Assembly: GCF_902729355.1 (NCBI RefSeq)
Contig: NZ_CACVCC010000012.1
Coordinates: 1-64,000 of the forward strand
DNA from: Streptococcus sp. S784/96/1
GTDB taxonomy: Bacteria; Bacillota; Bacilli; Lactobacillales; Streptococcaceae
Length of the DNA: 64,000 nucleotides
Direction of reading: 5' to 3'
This document shows, piece by piece, positions 9,264 to 18,986 of the stretch. Position 1 is the stretch's first letter, and every line of letters starts with the position of its first letter. The notes under the pieces are model-generated. The model saw only the letters and a list, made by a program, of their open reading frames with translations. It was not told the DNA's origin and searched no databases. The position numbers and the translations under genes are program-made.

Positions 9264-9323
9264 GGTAGAGGCTGAGAAATAAGTTTCTCGGCTTTTATCT
9301 CATGCTTCTCTTAAAAATAACAT

Positions 9324-10160
9324 ATGAAGAAAAAACAAGAAAAAACAGTAGTATCTCTTTTAGCACTTATTGCTACAGTAGTTGTTGGATTATTTGGTGG
9401 TAGTTCTACGGGACTTTTTGACCAATTAGGGATTTCCTTAACAGGTGACCATCATCAAAATAATACGATTGCAGCAGCTGGTACACCTTCTCAAACTTTA
9501 GCTGAGTCAGTTTTATCTGGCGATGTCCAAAAACAGCTTGGCACGATTGAATGGAACGGTGCGGGAGCATTTATCATAAATGACAATAAAACGTCACTTA
9601 ATGCTGATGTATCAAGTCTTCCGTATGCTACAAATCAGACAAAACGTGTACAGGGGAAAGTAGTACCAGTAAATGGTAATGCCCTCTTGGCAAAAAGTAC
9701 GCGTCAATATAAAAATCGAGAGCAGACAGGGCAGGGAAGGACGGACTTTCGTCCTGCTGGCTGGTATCAAATTCATGATTTGAAAGGTGAGTTTGATCAT
9801 GCCATTGATAGAGGTCATTTGATTGGGTATGCCCTTGTCGGTGGTTTGTCAGGATTTGATGCGTCAACAAGTAATCCTGAAAACATCGCTGTCCAAACAG
9901 CATGGTCAAATCAAGCGAATTTAGAAAATTCAACAGGTCAAAATTATTATGAATCATTAGTTCGTAAAGCTTTAGATAATAATAAACGCGTTCGTTATCG
10001 TGTGACCTTGATCTATGAAGGTGATAACCTCATTGCTTCAGGTACTCATCTAGAGGCTAAGTCCTCAGATGGTGAGTTAGAGTTTAATGTCTTTGTTCCA
10101 AATGTTCAAGATGGTTTAACGATTGATTACTATAGTGGGAAAATTACCACAACTGAGTAA
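9324..10160 (+). CDS. endA: DNA/RNA non-specific endonuclease, membrane-anchored
   Basis: 278 residues. An N-terminal membrane segment (about 9-27) serves as an uncleaved anchor, followed by a beta-beta-alpha-metal nuclease domain. The D-R-G-H motif is at residues 162-165, His165 being the general base, and the metal-binding Asn is in the A-W-S-N-Q-A-N segment. In pneumococcus EndA degrades one strand of incoming DNA during transformation and also destroys neutrophil DNA traps. Either role is possible here. It is followed by a strong bidirectional hairpin, so it ends the murA-epuA-endA run. Confidence 0.9.
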   Translation: MKKKQEKTVVSLLALIATVVVGLFGGSSTGLFDQLGISLTGDHHQNNTIAAAGTPSQTLAESVLSGDVQKQLGTIEWNGAGAFIINDNKTSLNADVSSLPYATNQTKRVQGKVVPVNGNALLAKSTRQYKNREQTGQGRTDFRPAGWYQIHDLKGEFDHAIDRGHLIGYALVGGLSGFDASTSNPENIAVQTAWSNQANLENSTGQNYYESLVRKALDNNKRVRYRVTLIYEGDNLIASGTHLEAKSSDGELEFNVFVPNVQDGLTIDYYSGKITTTE

Positions 10161-10162
10161 AG

Positions 10163-10207
10163 AAAAAAGCATCTGGTCGAGTTTTTTCACTCGATTGGAT
10201 GCTTTTT
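10163..10207 (+). terminator. Bidirectional terminator between endA and pyrD
   Basis: AAAAAAGCATC pairs with GATGCTTTTT across an inner stem of CGAG/CTCG. A and T tracts on both sides let it end both convergent transcripts. Confidence 0.8.
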
Positions 10208-10227
10208 AAGGTAGTCACAGTTTAACA

Positions 10228-11163
10228 TTAATGGATATAGTTTAATTTTCCTCGGAAGTCTTCAATCGTGTGATAACCTTTTTCAGTCATAATCGCTTTG
10301 AGTTCTTTAGTGATACGATCAAAAATGTTAGGTCCTTCCTGTTGTAAGGCTGTGCCAATTTGGACCATACTAGCTCCGCAGAGGATATGTTCAAAAGCAT
10401 CTCGCCCGTTTTTAACGCCACCAGTACCGATAATCTGAATTTCAGGTTTTAAACGCTGGTAGAAGGCGTGAACATTGGCAAGAGCTGTTGGTTTAATATA
10501 GTCACCACCGATACCACCAAATCCATTTTTAGGTTTGATTAGGACAGTTTCGTCATTAATGAGCAAACCATTACCAATCGAATTAACACAATTGACAAAT
10601 GTAAGTGGAAATTGATTGAAAATAGCGGAAGCTTGATCAAAATGGACAATATCAAAGTATGGAGGCAATTTGATACCTAGTGGTTTTGTGAAGTGGGTAA
10701 AGACCTCTGTTAGAATGGTTTCAGTAGTTTCAAAATCGTAGGCAATTTGAGGTTTCCCTGGTACATTTGGACAAGATAAATTAAGTTCAACAAGACCTTC
10801 GTAATCACTTTCTTGAACCTTCTTCAAAATAAGGTGAGTTTCCTCTGGCGATAAACCGACTAATGATAGGAAATGAGGCTTGCTTGTTGGATTTTCTTGC
10901 AATTCTGTCACATAATCAAGGTAATACTGGAAGCCATTATTAGGCAGTCCCATTGAGTTAATAGAGCCAAGAGGAACGTCGACATAGCGAGGCTCTGGAT
11001 TGCCAGGACGTGCCTCAAGGGTACCCGTTTTGGTCACGAATGAACCAGCAGCAGAAGAGTCAATCTTAGCTAATTCCTCACGTGTCATACAATAAACCCC
11101 AGCAGCATTCATCAAGCAATTAGTGAATGAAAAGTTACCTATTTTAGTCGTAGTGGAAACCAT
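10228..11163 (-). CDS. pyrD: Dihydroorotate dehydrogenase, class 1A
   Basis: 311 residues, the length of the cytoplasmic, fumarate-using class 1A enzymes (Lactococcus PyrDA type). It oxidises dihydroorotate to orotate in pyrimidine synthesis. The active-site loop [10 protein letters not shown] is present with its Cys base, and the FMN-binding G-T-G-G-V end segment is intact. Translation starts at the CAT complement at 11161-11163 behind an AAAGGAG site on the minus strand. It is a single gene, convergent with endA and divergent from gpmA. Confidence 0.93.
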   Translation of the reverse strand: MVSTTTKIGNFSFTNCLMNAAGVYCMTREELAKIDSSAAGSFVTKTGTLEARPGNPEPRYVDVPLGSINSMGLPNNGFQYYLDYVTELQENPTSKPHFLSLVGLSPEETHLILKKVQESDYEGLVELNLSCPNVPGKPQIAYDFETTETILTEVFTHFTKPLGIKLPPYFDIVHFDQASAIFNQFPLTFVNCVNSIGNGLLINDETVLIKPKNGFGGIGGDYIKPTALANVHAFYQRLKPEIQIIGTGGVKNGRDAFEHILCGASMVQIGTALQQEGPNIFDRITKELKAIMTEKGYHTIEDFRGKLNYIH

Positions 11164-11841
11164 TTTGGAAAACTCCTTTTAGATAAATTTTTTCCATTTT
11201 ATCATTGAGATAGGTTATTTGCAAGATATAATTGGAATTTAGAAATAAACGTTCGTAAATTAAAGAGCATTTTTGATGAAATAATATTTAAGGTATGATT
11301 TTTACCGTTTCAAGATGTTAAAAACCCTCCTAAAAAACAGAATTTAGCAATTATTCAGCCTAGTTAATATATTATATTTCACTGAGTTCTGTTATCTAAA
11401 AAGAGTGTATTGTTGCAGTTACCCATCATCTATCAATGTGTATGATGATTCAATCAGGAACTACTGTTACTAACTGTATAATAGTTATGGCTAACAAGAG
11501 TGCCACTTTTGGAATCTTCCGAAGTGGTGAAAAAGTGAAGGACAGAGGTATGGTTTCAGAGATTTAATTTCTTCTTGCTACCTCATCTTAAGTTCAGACA
11601 GCCTCAATTCTTACAGTTCAAAAAGTTTCCGATACCTTTATCTCCATAAGAAGTGTGTTAATAAAAAGATGATACGGATTAAAGACTCGGCTACTTCGAC
11701 AACTACGGTGGAACTGACTTTTGGAAATTACCATTGGTAAAACATTCACAAATTTACAATCTCAGACTAGCTTTTTTCCTGTTTTTTTTGTAAAATAAGA
11801 GGGTAATGGCATTTGCCAAATAATAAATTGGAGACATACTA
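11164..11841. other. 680-base spacer between pyrD and gpmA
   Basis: No gene recognised. Short open frames are present but lack ribosome sites and family resemblance. The last 100 bases are T-rich and lead into the gpmA ribosome site (TTGGAGA). Several fragments read like decayed coding sequence, but none can be assigned. Confidence 0.4.
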
Positions 11842-12537
11842 ATGGTAAAATTGGTTTTCGCTCGCCACGGTGAGTCAGAATGGAACAAAGCCAACCTTTT
11901 CACTGGTTGGGCTGACGTTGATTTGTCAGATAAAGGTACACAACAAGCGATTGACGCTGGTAAATTGATTAAAGAAGCTGGTATCGAATTTGACCTTGCC
12001 TTCACATCAGTTTTGAAACGTGCTATCAAAACAACTAACCTTGCGCTTGAAGCAGCTGATCAACTTTGGGTTCCAGTTGAAAAATCATGGCGCTTGAACG
12101 AACGTCACTACGGTGGTTTGACTGGTTTGAACAAAGCAGAAGCTGCTGCTGAATTTGGTGATGATCAAGTTCATATCTGGCGCCGTTCATATGATGTATT
12201 GCCACCAGAAATGGCAAAAGATCATGAGCATTCAGCTCACACAGACCGTCGTTACGCACACCTTGATGGTTCAGTTATTCCTGATGCTGAAAACTTGAAA
12301 GTAACGCTTGAGCGTGCTCTTCCATTCTGGGAAGATAAAATTGCTCCAGCACTTAAAGATGGTAAAAATGTTTTCGTTGGAGCGCATGGTAACTCAATCC
12401 GTGCCCTTGTTAAACACATCAAACAATTGTCTGATGATGAAATCATGGATGTTGAAATTCCAAACTTCCCTCCACTTGTATTCGAATTGGATGAAAAATT
12501 GAATATTGTTAAAGAATACTACTTGGAAGTTAAATAA
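11842..12537 (+). CDS. gpmA: 2,3-bisphosphoglycerate-dependent phosphoglycerate mutase
   Basis: 231 residues. It interconverts 3- and 2-phosphoglycerate in glycolysis. The phosphohistidine motif A-R-H-G-E-S-E-W-N is at residues 7-15 and the second catalytic His lies in G-A-H-G-N-S. Codon use is strongly biased toward common codons (repeated CTT, GGT, GCT), as expected for a highly expressed gene. The start follows TTGGAGA. It is monocistronic, with its own terminator directly after it. Confidence 0.96.
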   Translation: MVKLVFARHGESEWNKANLFTGWADVDLSDKGTQQAIDAGKLIKEAGIEFDLAFTSVLKRAIKTTNLALEAADQLWVPVEKSWRLNERHYGGLTGLNKAEAAAEFGDDQVHIWRRSYDVLPPEMAKDHEHSAHTDRRYAHLDGSVIPDAENLKVTLERALPFWEDKIAPALKDGKNVFVGAHGNSIRALVKHIKQLSDDEIMDVEIPNFPPLVFELDEKLNIVKEYYLEVK

Positions 12538-12543
12538 AATCTG

Positions 12544-12572
12544 AAACAGAGGCTTTTGTCTCTGTTTTATTT
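12544..12572 (+). terminator. gpmA terminator
   Basis: AAACAGAG and CTCTGTTT pair around an 8-base loop and run into a T-rich tract. Confidence 0.75.
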
Positions 12573-12639
12573 GGTATTTCATGTTTCTAGTGTATAACAG
12601 ATGAAAAAGAGGTGACTTTTCGAATACTCGTGATGGTGT

Positions 12640-12817
12640 AAACATTTAGGGATTGCTATTCTCAGTTTTCTATTTCCGATTGTGGGCTGATTTTATGGAT
12701 TGTTTGGTCAGCTAATTGTCCTCTTAAAACTAGTAGTGCCCGAACTGGCTTTTTGTAAGTGTGCTAGTCAGTATTCTTTTATTTTTATTGGCTATTGCGA
12801 TGTTTTACAGTATTTGA
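12640..12817 (+). pseudogene. Decayed small membrane protein gene
   Basis: Joining frames gives a two-helix membrane protein: I-A-I-L-S-F-L-F-P-I-V-G, then L-I-L-W-I-V-W-S, then, after another shift, V-S-V-L-V-S-I-L-L-F-L-L. A base is missing near 12690, where GTGGGCTGATTT would otherwise read V-G-L-I, and the frame shifts again near 12755. The pattern resembles the small two-helix membrane proteins common in Firmicutes. The start is lost. No function can be assigned. Confidence 0.45.
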
Positions 12818-12880
12818 GACAACTTAGAAGCAGAAGAAATTAAACTTTTGCTTTTTTATTGGCTTTATTTGTGAAAAGTA

Positions 12881-12931
12881 TTGCAATCTTTTATTATTTT
12901 GTTATAATGCTAATGTTAGAAAACGATTGCA
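12881..12931 (+). promoter_or_regulatory. Promoter with overlapping cre-like site
   Basis: TTGCAA (12881-12886) and TATAAT (12903-12908) are 16 bp apart. Just downstream, bases 12917-12931 (TAGAAAACGATTGCA) match the CcpA-box consensus WTGNAANCGNWNNCW at 14 of 15 positions. A CcpA site overlapping the transcription start would repress the channel gene in the presence of sugar. Confidence 0.6.
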
Positions 12932-12944
12932 GAAAGGGAGAAGC

Positions 12945-13709
12945 ATGCATTCACCAGAAGAGATATTAGAGATTACAATTCATACAGGAGAACATAAAAT
13001 TCATAAAACGTTTTTACAAAAAGCAATTTTAGGTTTTATTGGCGGTGCCATGATTAGTTTAGGTTACCTTCTTTATGTCCGAATTACGGCTAATGGGATG
13101 GAGACTTTAGGCCATTTTGCTTCGGTTGTAGGTGCAGCAGCTTTTCCAATTGGATTGATTGTTATTCTCTTAGCTGGTGGTGAATTGATTACTGGCAATA
13201 TGATGGCAGTAGCCGCTAGTTTTTTTGCAAAGAGAATTTCTTTAGTAGATTTGCTAAAAAACTGGATTGTCATAACTGTATTTAATGTGATTGGTGCTAT
13301 CTTTGTTGCTTATTTTTTTGGGCATTTTGTTGGTCTAACAAGTTCGGGACATTTTCTTGAAGAGGCCTTGGAAGTTGCGCATGCTAAGTTAGCAGCAAGT
13401 CCAGCACAAGCTTTTGTTTCTGGAATCGGTTGTAATTGGTTTGTTGGCTTGTCTTTGTGGCTCTGCTATGGAGCAAAGGATAGTGCAGGAAAGCTTCTAG
13501 GGACTTGGTTTCCAGTCATGACCTTCGTCGCGATTGGATTTCAGCACAGTGTTGCCAATGCTTTTATCATTCCAGCAGCCATATTTGAAGGTGGTGCTAC
13601 TTGGTTTGATTTTCTACATAATTTCACCTTTGTTTATCTTGGAAATATTGTCGGTGGAGCAGTATTTGTGTCACTCTTTTATTTCCTTGTTTATGGTAAA
13701 AAACATTAG
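12945..13709 (+). CDS. Formate/nitrite transporter family channel
   Basis: 254 residues with six membrane segments, the FNT fold that forms pentameric channels for formate, nitrite or related monovalent acids. The family pattern is seen in G-G-E-L-I-T-G-N-M and in G-I-G-C-N-W-F-V-G-L-S. In fermentative streptococci formate export from pyruvate formate-lyase is the likely role. The ATG at 12945 follows AAAGGGAG; the TTG at 12927 is upstream of that ribosome site and is rejected. A cre-like operator over its start suggests carbon catabolite control. Confidence 0.88.
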   Translation: MHSPEEILEITIHTGEHKIHKTFLQKAILGFIGGAMISLGYLLYVRITANGMETLGHFASVVGAAAFPIGLIVILLAGGELITGNMMAVAASFFAKRISLVDLLKNWIVITVFNVIGAIFVAYFFGHFVGLTSSGHFLEEALEVAHAKLAASPAQAFVSGIGCNWFVGLSLWLCYGAKDSAGKLLGTWFPVMTFVAIGFQHSVANAFIIPAAIFEGGATWFDFLHNFTFVYLGNIVGGAVFVSLFYFLVYGKKH

Positions 13710-13720
13710 AAAAAAGTTAC

Positions 13721-13748
13721 ACTTGCTATCATTTTAGCAAGTTTTTTT
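13721..13748 (+). terminator. Terminator after the FNT channel gene
   Basis: ACTTGCTA pairs with TAGCAAGT, followed by seven T. Confidence 0.85.
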
Positions 13749-13798
13749 ACTGTAATTGTGATAAAATAAAGAGCAAAGTTTTTCAATGTGAGGATTAG

Positions 13799-15874
13799 AT
13801 GGCGAGTAGAAATAGAAAACAGTTACAGCAACAAAAACGGCTAGGGAATCAGATGTCTAGCCGTATCAATTTGATTTTTGCTGTTATTGTTGTACTTTTT
13901 ATTATATTATTATTGCGATTAGCTCAAATGCAACTTCTTGATAAAACGTTCTATACTGAGAAATTAACTGCAACCACGAGTTATACGGTAAAGAATTCAA
14001 GTCCGAGAGGTAAAATTTATGATGCTCAAGGGACATTATTAGTTGATAATGACATCAAGGAAGTTGTTTCTTTTACGCGCAGCAATTTTGCCACCGCTGA
14101 AGAAATGAAGAAAACAGCCTGGGCACTTTCTGCACTTGTTTCTTATACAGAGACGAATGTTACAACGCGAGAAAAGAAAGATTATTATTTGGCTGATAGT
14201 GCGAATTATCAAGCTGTTTTAGATAGGCTTGACAAGAGCAAGAAGTTTGACAAGTTTGGCAATCGCTTGGCTGAGAGCGATGTCTATGCGAATGCAGTTG
14301 AAGCTGTAACGGATGAGCAAATTAATTTTTCAGATGAAGAGCTAAAAGTGGCTTATATTTTTAGTCAAATGAATGCTACACCAACATTTGGAACGACTTC
14401 TTTAAAAACAGTTGAGCTAACGGCTGAACAGATTGCCATTATTTCAGCGAATAAAGACTTACCTGGTATTTCTGTACGTTCTGATTGGGAACGGAAAAAT
14501 ATTGCCCAATCTTTATCACCAATTATCGGAAAAGTTTCAAGTGAAAAAGCAGGGCTGCCAGCAGAGGAGGTTAAGGAGTATCTTGCTAAGGGGTATTCTT
14601 TAAATGACCGCGTTGGAACGAGTTATTTAGAAAAAGCCTATGAAGATACTTTAAAAGGAACTCCTAAAGTACGCCAAATCACAGTTGACAAAAAAGGAAC
14701 TATTGTTGATGATAATGAAACACAATCTGGTAGCAGAGGAAAAAATATAAAATTAACCATTGATTTAAAGTTTCAAGAAGGTGTTGAAAAGATTATTAAC
14801 CAGTACTTTCTTGCGGAGAAAGCTGAGGGAAATGTCGAACTTTCAGAAGGAGCTTACGCTGTAGCTCTTAATCCTCATACAGGAGCTGTTCTTGCAATGG
14901 CGGGCCTCTCCCATGATACGGAGACAGGAGAAATTGTTCAAAATGCTCTTGGAGCGATGACGTTAGTATTTACTCCTGGTTCTGTTATAAAGGGAGCTAC
15001 AATTGCTTCTGGATATGAAAATGGCATTATTTCAGGAAATCAGATTTTATATGATCAAGCGATTCAATTTGCAGGTTCAAGTCCAATTAAATCTTGGTTT
15101 ACTTTAGGTAGTCTGCCTATTACAGCTACTCAAGCATTGGCATACTCTTCCAATACCTATATGGTTCAAATTGCCATGAAAATGATGGGGCAAGAATATA
15201 GTCCAGGAATGATTTTAAGCACAAGTGGTTTAGACTCAGCAATGGCTAAATTACGAGCTACCTATGCTGATTTCGGCTTGGGAGTATCAACTGGCTTAGA
15301 CGTTCCAGGAGAATCAACTGGATATATTCCAGAAAAATTTGATTCTGCAGCCATATTAACAGAATCTTTCGGTCAGTTTGATAATTACACAACAATGCAA
15401 TTGGCTCAATACGTTGCGACAGTCGCTAATGGAGGCAATCGTATTGCACCACGTTTGGTACAAGGTTTTTATGATACTGATGAATCTGGAAATCTGGGAA
15501 ATATGATTGAAGAGAAAGGGCCAAATACCTTGAATACGATTAAGATTTCTACTGACGAGTTGGAAATCATTCAAGAAGGTTTTTATGATGTGGTTAATAG
15601 TAGCTCAGGCTATGCTACTGGTAAAGCAATTGGTGAGGGAGCTGCAGTTTCTATTTCTGCTAAGACGGGTACGGCCGAATCTTATGTCACTAATAAGTCT
15701 GGCGACTCAATTTACACCACTAATATGAATGTTGTTGCTTACGCTCCAAGTCACAATCCCAAAATTGCAGTTGCAGTTGTGTTACCGCATGAGACGAATT
15801 TTAATAGTAAGGCAAGTCACTTAATGACACGTGACATTATCAATTTATATCACAATTTATATCCAATGAATTAA
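13799..15874 (+). CDS. pbp2b: Penicillin-binding protein 2b (class B transpeptidase)
   Basis: 691 residues. A short cytoplasmic tail precedes one membrane segment (about 24-46), a dimerisation/linker region with R-G-K-I-Y-D, and the transpeptidase domain. Active-site motifs are intact: S-V-I-K with Ser395, S-S-N at 450-452, and K-T-G at 622-624. It crosslinks septal or peripheral peptidoglycan and is a main target of beta-lactams. Residues around the three motifs look ordinary, so no resistance change is evident. The gene is followed 12 bases later by recR, the common streptococcal pair. Confidence 0.94.
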   Translation: MASRNRKQLQQQKRLGNQMSSRINLIFAVIVVLFIILLLRLAQMQLLDKTFYTEKLTATTSYTVKNSSPRGKIYDAQGTLLVDNDIKEVVSFTRSNFATAEEMKKTAWALSALVSYTETNVTTREKKDYYLADSANYQAVLDRLDKSKKFDKFGNRLAESDVYANAVEAVTDEQINFSDEELKVAYIFSQMNATPTFGTTSLKTVELTAEQIAIISANKDLPGISVRSDWERKNIAQSLSPIIGKVSSEKAGLPAEEVKEYLAKGYSLNDRVGTSYLEKAYEDTLKGTPKVRQITVDKKGTIVDDNETQSGSRGKNIKLTIDLKFQEGVEKIINQYFLAEKAEGNVELSEGAYAVALNPHTGAVLAMAGLSHDTETGEIVQNALGAMTLVFTPGSVIKGATIASGYENGIISGNQILYDQAIQFAGSSPIKSWFTLGSLPITATQALAYSSNTYMVQIAMKMMGQEYSPGMILSTSGLDSAMAKLRATYADFGLGVSTGLDVPGESTGYIPEKFDSAAILTESFGQFDNYTTMQLAQYVATVANGGNRIAPRLVQGFYDTDESGNLGNMIEEKGPNTLNTIKISTDELEIIQEGFYDVVNSSSGYATGKAIGEGAAVSISAKTGTAESYVTNKSGDSIYTTNMNVVAYAPSHNPKIAVAVVLPHETNFNSKASHLMTRDIINLYHNLYPMN

Positions 15875-15886
15875 GAGAGGTTTGAA

Positions 15887-16483
15887 GTGCTTTATCCAAC
15901 TCCCATAGCAAAATTGATTGATAGCTTTTCGAAATTACCAGGTATCGGTATAAAAACAGCAACGAGGCTGGCATTTTATACGATTGGTATGAGTGACGAA
16001 GACGTCAATGAATTTGCTAAAAATTTATTATCTGCAAAGAGAGATTTAACTTATTGTAGCATTTGTGGTAATCTCACAGATGACGATCCATGCAGTATTT
16101 GTCAAGATGAGACAAGAGATTCGTCTGTTATTCTTGTAGTTGAAGAGTCCAAAGATGTCTCTGCTATGGAGAAAATTCAAGAGTATCGAGGAAAATATCA
16201 TGTGTTACATGGTTTAATTTCTCCAATGAACGGAGTTAGTCCTGATGATATCAATCTGAAGACTTTGATTACGCGTTTAATGGATGGAGAGGTGACAGAG
16301 GTCATTATTGCAACCAGTGCCACAGCAGATGGGGAAGCGACATCAATGTATATTTCACGAGTGCTAAAACCAGCAGGTATCAAAGTGACACGACTAGCAC
16401 GAGGCCTTGCAGTAGGATCAGATATTGAATATGCAGACGAAGTAACCCTTCTTAGGGCAATTGAAAACCGTACAGAATTATAA
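15887..16483 (+). CDS. recR: Recombination mediator RecR
   Basis: 198 residues, full length. An N-terminal helix-hairpin-helix (L-P-G-I-G-I-K-T-A) is followed by a four-cysteine zinc finger (C-S-I-C ... C-S-I-C) and a Toprim domain with V-V-E-E. RecR works with RecF/RecO to load RecA on gapped DNA. Translation begins at GTG 15887, preceded by AGAGGTTTGAA. It lies 12 bases after pbp2b, so the two are very likely cotranscribed. Confidence 0.95.
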   Translation: MLYPTPIAKLIDSFSKLPGIGIKTATRLAFYTIGMSDEDVNEFAKNLLSAKRDLTYCSICGNLTDDDPCSICQDETRDSSVILVVEESKDVSAMEKIQEYRGKYHVLHGLISPMNGVSPDDINLKTLITRLMDGEVTEVIIATSATADGEATSMYISRVLKPAGIKVTRLARGLAVGSDIEYADEVTLLRAIENRTEL

Positions 16484-16496
16484 GAATAGTAGTCAA

Positions 16497-16611
16497 AAAG
16501 AGGTTGGGAAAAAACTCAAATTTTAACCTTTCTCTTAAACATTGAACAATATAAAATGGCTTAGAATCAACGTTTTTTAATGACGTTAATTTCCCAACCT
16601 CTTTTTCTACC
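16497..16611 (+). terminator. Long hairpin region after recR
   Basis: AAAAGAGGTTGGGAAA near 16499 is the reverse complement of TTTCCCAACCTCTTTT near 16592-16607, separated by about 75 bases. The stem sequence matches the attenuator hairpin at 5322-5350. It would terminate the pbp2b-recR transcript, or it may be a dispersed repeat. Confidence 0.55.
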
Positions 16612-16651
16612 ATTTGTCAAGCCTACCAAGGGTTTAAAGCAAAAATAATTT

Positions 16652-16690
16652 GAGGACAGCAGCTAATGATCAGTTATTGTCCTCTTTTTC
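16652..16690 (+). terminator. Hairpin with T tract
   Basis: GAGGACA (16652-16658) pairs with TGTCCTC (16678-16684), followed by TTTTT. It lies between recR and the dead IS110-type element. Confidence 0.55.
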
Positions 16691-16782
16691 TGTGCTAAGC
16701 AGCGATAAAAGTGTACACCAAAGGAACACCTTATCTAGTCTTTTTAAAAATAAGGTGTTAGAATAGTATGGCATAAACAACT

Positions 16783-17990
16783 TTATTGATTTTGGGTCAA
16801 AGTGTAATCGTAAAGTTTGTTATGCGTTATGAGGTAATACATTGTCCTTATGAGGCGATGTATAGAGGTAATCGTATGTGGCTTAGTTGAAGCTATTTGC
16901 GGTTGTCTTTTTCGTTTCTCATAGAAGTCTGCGATGTGACAAGGATTAGTGTGGCTAGCTGAAGCGATGTTGTGAATACACTTGAAGAGAATCTTTCTGG
17001 CATAAGGATTCCCACGTTTGGTGATGTGTTCCTTGGCAAGGAAGTTCCCAGACTCATAGTGTCTGAGATCAATCCCGATAAAAGCATTGATTTGATTGGC
17101 AGATTGAAACCGACGAATATCTCCCCTCCCAATTCGCCAATGATAGAAGTCGCTGTTGTTTCTGCGATACCAGGGATATACAGTAAGATATCGTATTCAG
17201 GTAAAGGCTGAGCTAGGGATACCATAATGTCTAAAACCACTTGTCTGCGTCCAGATAATCTTAGCAGTTCTTGCGCATAATAACGAACCTCTTCAATGAC
17301 AGGAGAGGTTTTCTTGACAGCACAGTAGGACTGTTTAGCGAGTTCAGTAAGCTTCTCAGCCAAATAAGTCACACGCTTGTCAGAGATACGTTTTGATGTC
17401 GAGTTTCAAATGACATGTGATAACTCATCACTACTCAACTCAAGCACCATTTCCTTACAAGGAAAAGCTGTGACTAAGTTCCAGTATTGTTTACCAGTTG
17501 GTGTTGACAAGAGGCTTTCCAACTCTGGGAAAGTGACTTGCAAGACCTTGTGGAGACGGTTCTTAGTTCGAACGATATCTTCTGTTAGGTTCTGATAGAA
17601 TCGGCTTAAATCACGTAACTCTTGATAGAGTTCCTCTTGGACGTAAGTTGGTTTACGATTCAGCACAAACTGAGACTGAGCCAATTTTTCAGCGTCAATT
17701 TTGTCAGTTTTACAGACACGTAAGCTGTCTAGTTGCTTTTTAGCTTCGAGAGGATTTAGCCGTGTATAAGCGTAGCCATTGTCCTCAAGAAAGGCTTGAA
17801 GACGACGAGAATAGACGCCTGTTGCTTCGAAGACAATCTCAGGATTTTGGACGGTTTTCAAGTCACCAAGTAGTCTATTGAATCCGATAGAATCATTAGG
17901 CATAGTGTAGCCATGAACCTTATCACCATTGACTAACATAGCCACTTCCGAACTTGCTTTATTCACCTCAATCCCAAATACAACTCGCAT
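16783..17990 (-). pseudogene. IS110-family transposase, inactivated
   Basis: Read on the minus strand from ATG 17990 (with an AGAGGT site) it begins with the DEDD transposase domain (F-G-I-E-V-N-K) and continues through the helical region. An in-frame TGA interrupts it at 17406-17408, directly after S-D-E-L-S-H-V-I; the same frame continues beyond. A frameshift then occurs in the G-rich run at 17122-17130. Past it the proper frame gives the C-terminal transposase_20 segment (A-F-I-G-I-D-L-R-H-Y and N-P-Y-A-R-K), ending at 16783. Two lesions make it inactive. Element ends cannot be placed exactly. Confidence 0.85.
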
Positions 17991-18173
17991 GGTATTACCT
18001 CTTTGTCTTGAATGATTCCTTGTTTTAGTGATTTCATTTTCAATACACGACGTCAAGCGTCACACATACTTTGATAACATTCACCCTAAAACAGGTGTCT
18101 TGCCAGTTTGATATGCGACGTCTAGCGCCTAAAAAGAGTACGACTTAACAGGACACCTCTACTTTAACATAAT

Positions 18174-18217
18174 GAAAAAGTAGTGAGGACTTTCTCCCGT
18201 CTGAGATTTCCTCACTA
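18174..18217 (-). terminator. glnPQ terminator
   Basis: TAGTGAGGA (18181-18189) and TCCTCACTA (18209-18217) form the stem; in the minus-strand transcript the stem is followed by a U-rich stretch. Confidence 0.7.
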
Positions 18218-18245
18218 CTAATCTTAGTATGTTTGCTATATTATG

Positions 18246-18986
18246 TTATACATTCAAGACTTTATCCAAAAATTCGATAAGTCGTGGGTGTTTTGGATTG
18301 TCGAAGATTTCTTCTGGTGTCCCATCTTCTAGGAATTGACCACCGTCGGTAAAGATGACGCGGTTAGCAACTTTACGAGCAAATCCCATTTCGTGAGTTA
18401 CGATGAGCATGGTCATTCCTTGTTCAGCGAGGTCTTTCATAACATTTAAAACGTCCCCAACCATCTCTGGGTCAAGGGCAGACGTTGGTTCATCAAAGAG
18501 CATGATATCTGGATTCATAGCGAGGGAACGAGCAATCGCAACACGTTGTTTTTGACCACCAGATAAACTAGTGGGCATGGCATTAGCTTTATCGGCTAAG
18601 CCGACTTTTTCTAAGAGTTCCATTCCTAGTTTTTCAGCATCTGTCTTTGTTTGCTTCCCTAATTCAACAGGAGCGAAAGTAATATTTTCTAGAACAGTCA
18701 TGTGCGGGAAGAGGTTAAAGTGTTGGAATACCATTCCGATATTTTCACGTGCACGGTCAATATTTGTTTTAGGATCAGATAGTTCGAATCCGTCTACAAC
18801 AACTTTCCCTGATGTAATCGTTTCAAGTAGGTTTAGTGTCCGTAAGAAAGTTGATTTACCAGAACCAGAAGGACCAATGATGCAAACCACATCGCCTTCA
18901 TAGAATTTGGCATCAATGCCTTTTAGAACCTCATTTTTCCCATAATATTTGTGGAGGTCTTGTACATCAATTTTTAATTCAGCCAT
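18246..18986 (-). CDS. glnQ: Polar amino acid ABC transporter ATPase (GlnQ type)
   Basis: 246 residues. Walker A is G-P-S-G-S-G-K-S-T near residue 36, the signature is L-S-G-G-Q, and Walker B leads into [10 protein letters not shown]. The overall sequence is that of the GlnQ/HisP class that powers glutamine and other polar amino acid import. The start overlaps the stop of the upstream permease fusion gene by one base, so the two are translationally linked and form one transporter. Confidence 0.92.
   Translation of the reverse strand: MAELKIDVQDLHKYYGKNEVLKGIDAKFYEGDVVCIIGPSGSGKSTFLRTLNLLETITSGKVVVDGFELSDPKTNIDRARENIGMVFQHFNLFPHMTVLENITFAPVELGKQTKTDAEKLGMELLEKVGLADKANAMPTSLSGGQKQRVAIARSLAMNPDIMLFDEPTSALDPEMVGDVLNVMKDLAEQGMTMLIVTHEMGFARKVANRVIFTDGGQFLEDGTPEEIFDNPKHPRLIEFLDKVLNV

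Noticed and set aside
11488..11570. 27-codon frame between pyrD and gpmA
   Set aside because: No ribosome site, no recognisable sequence and poor context.
12035..12446. Open frames opposite gpmA
   Set aside because: These are shadows caused by the strong codon bias of gpmA.
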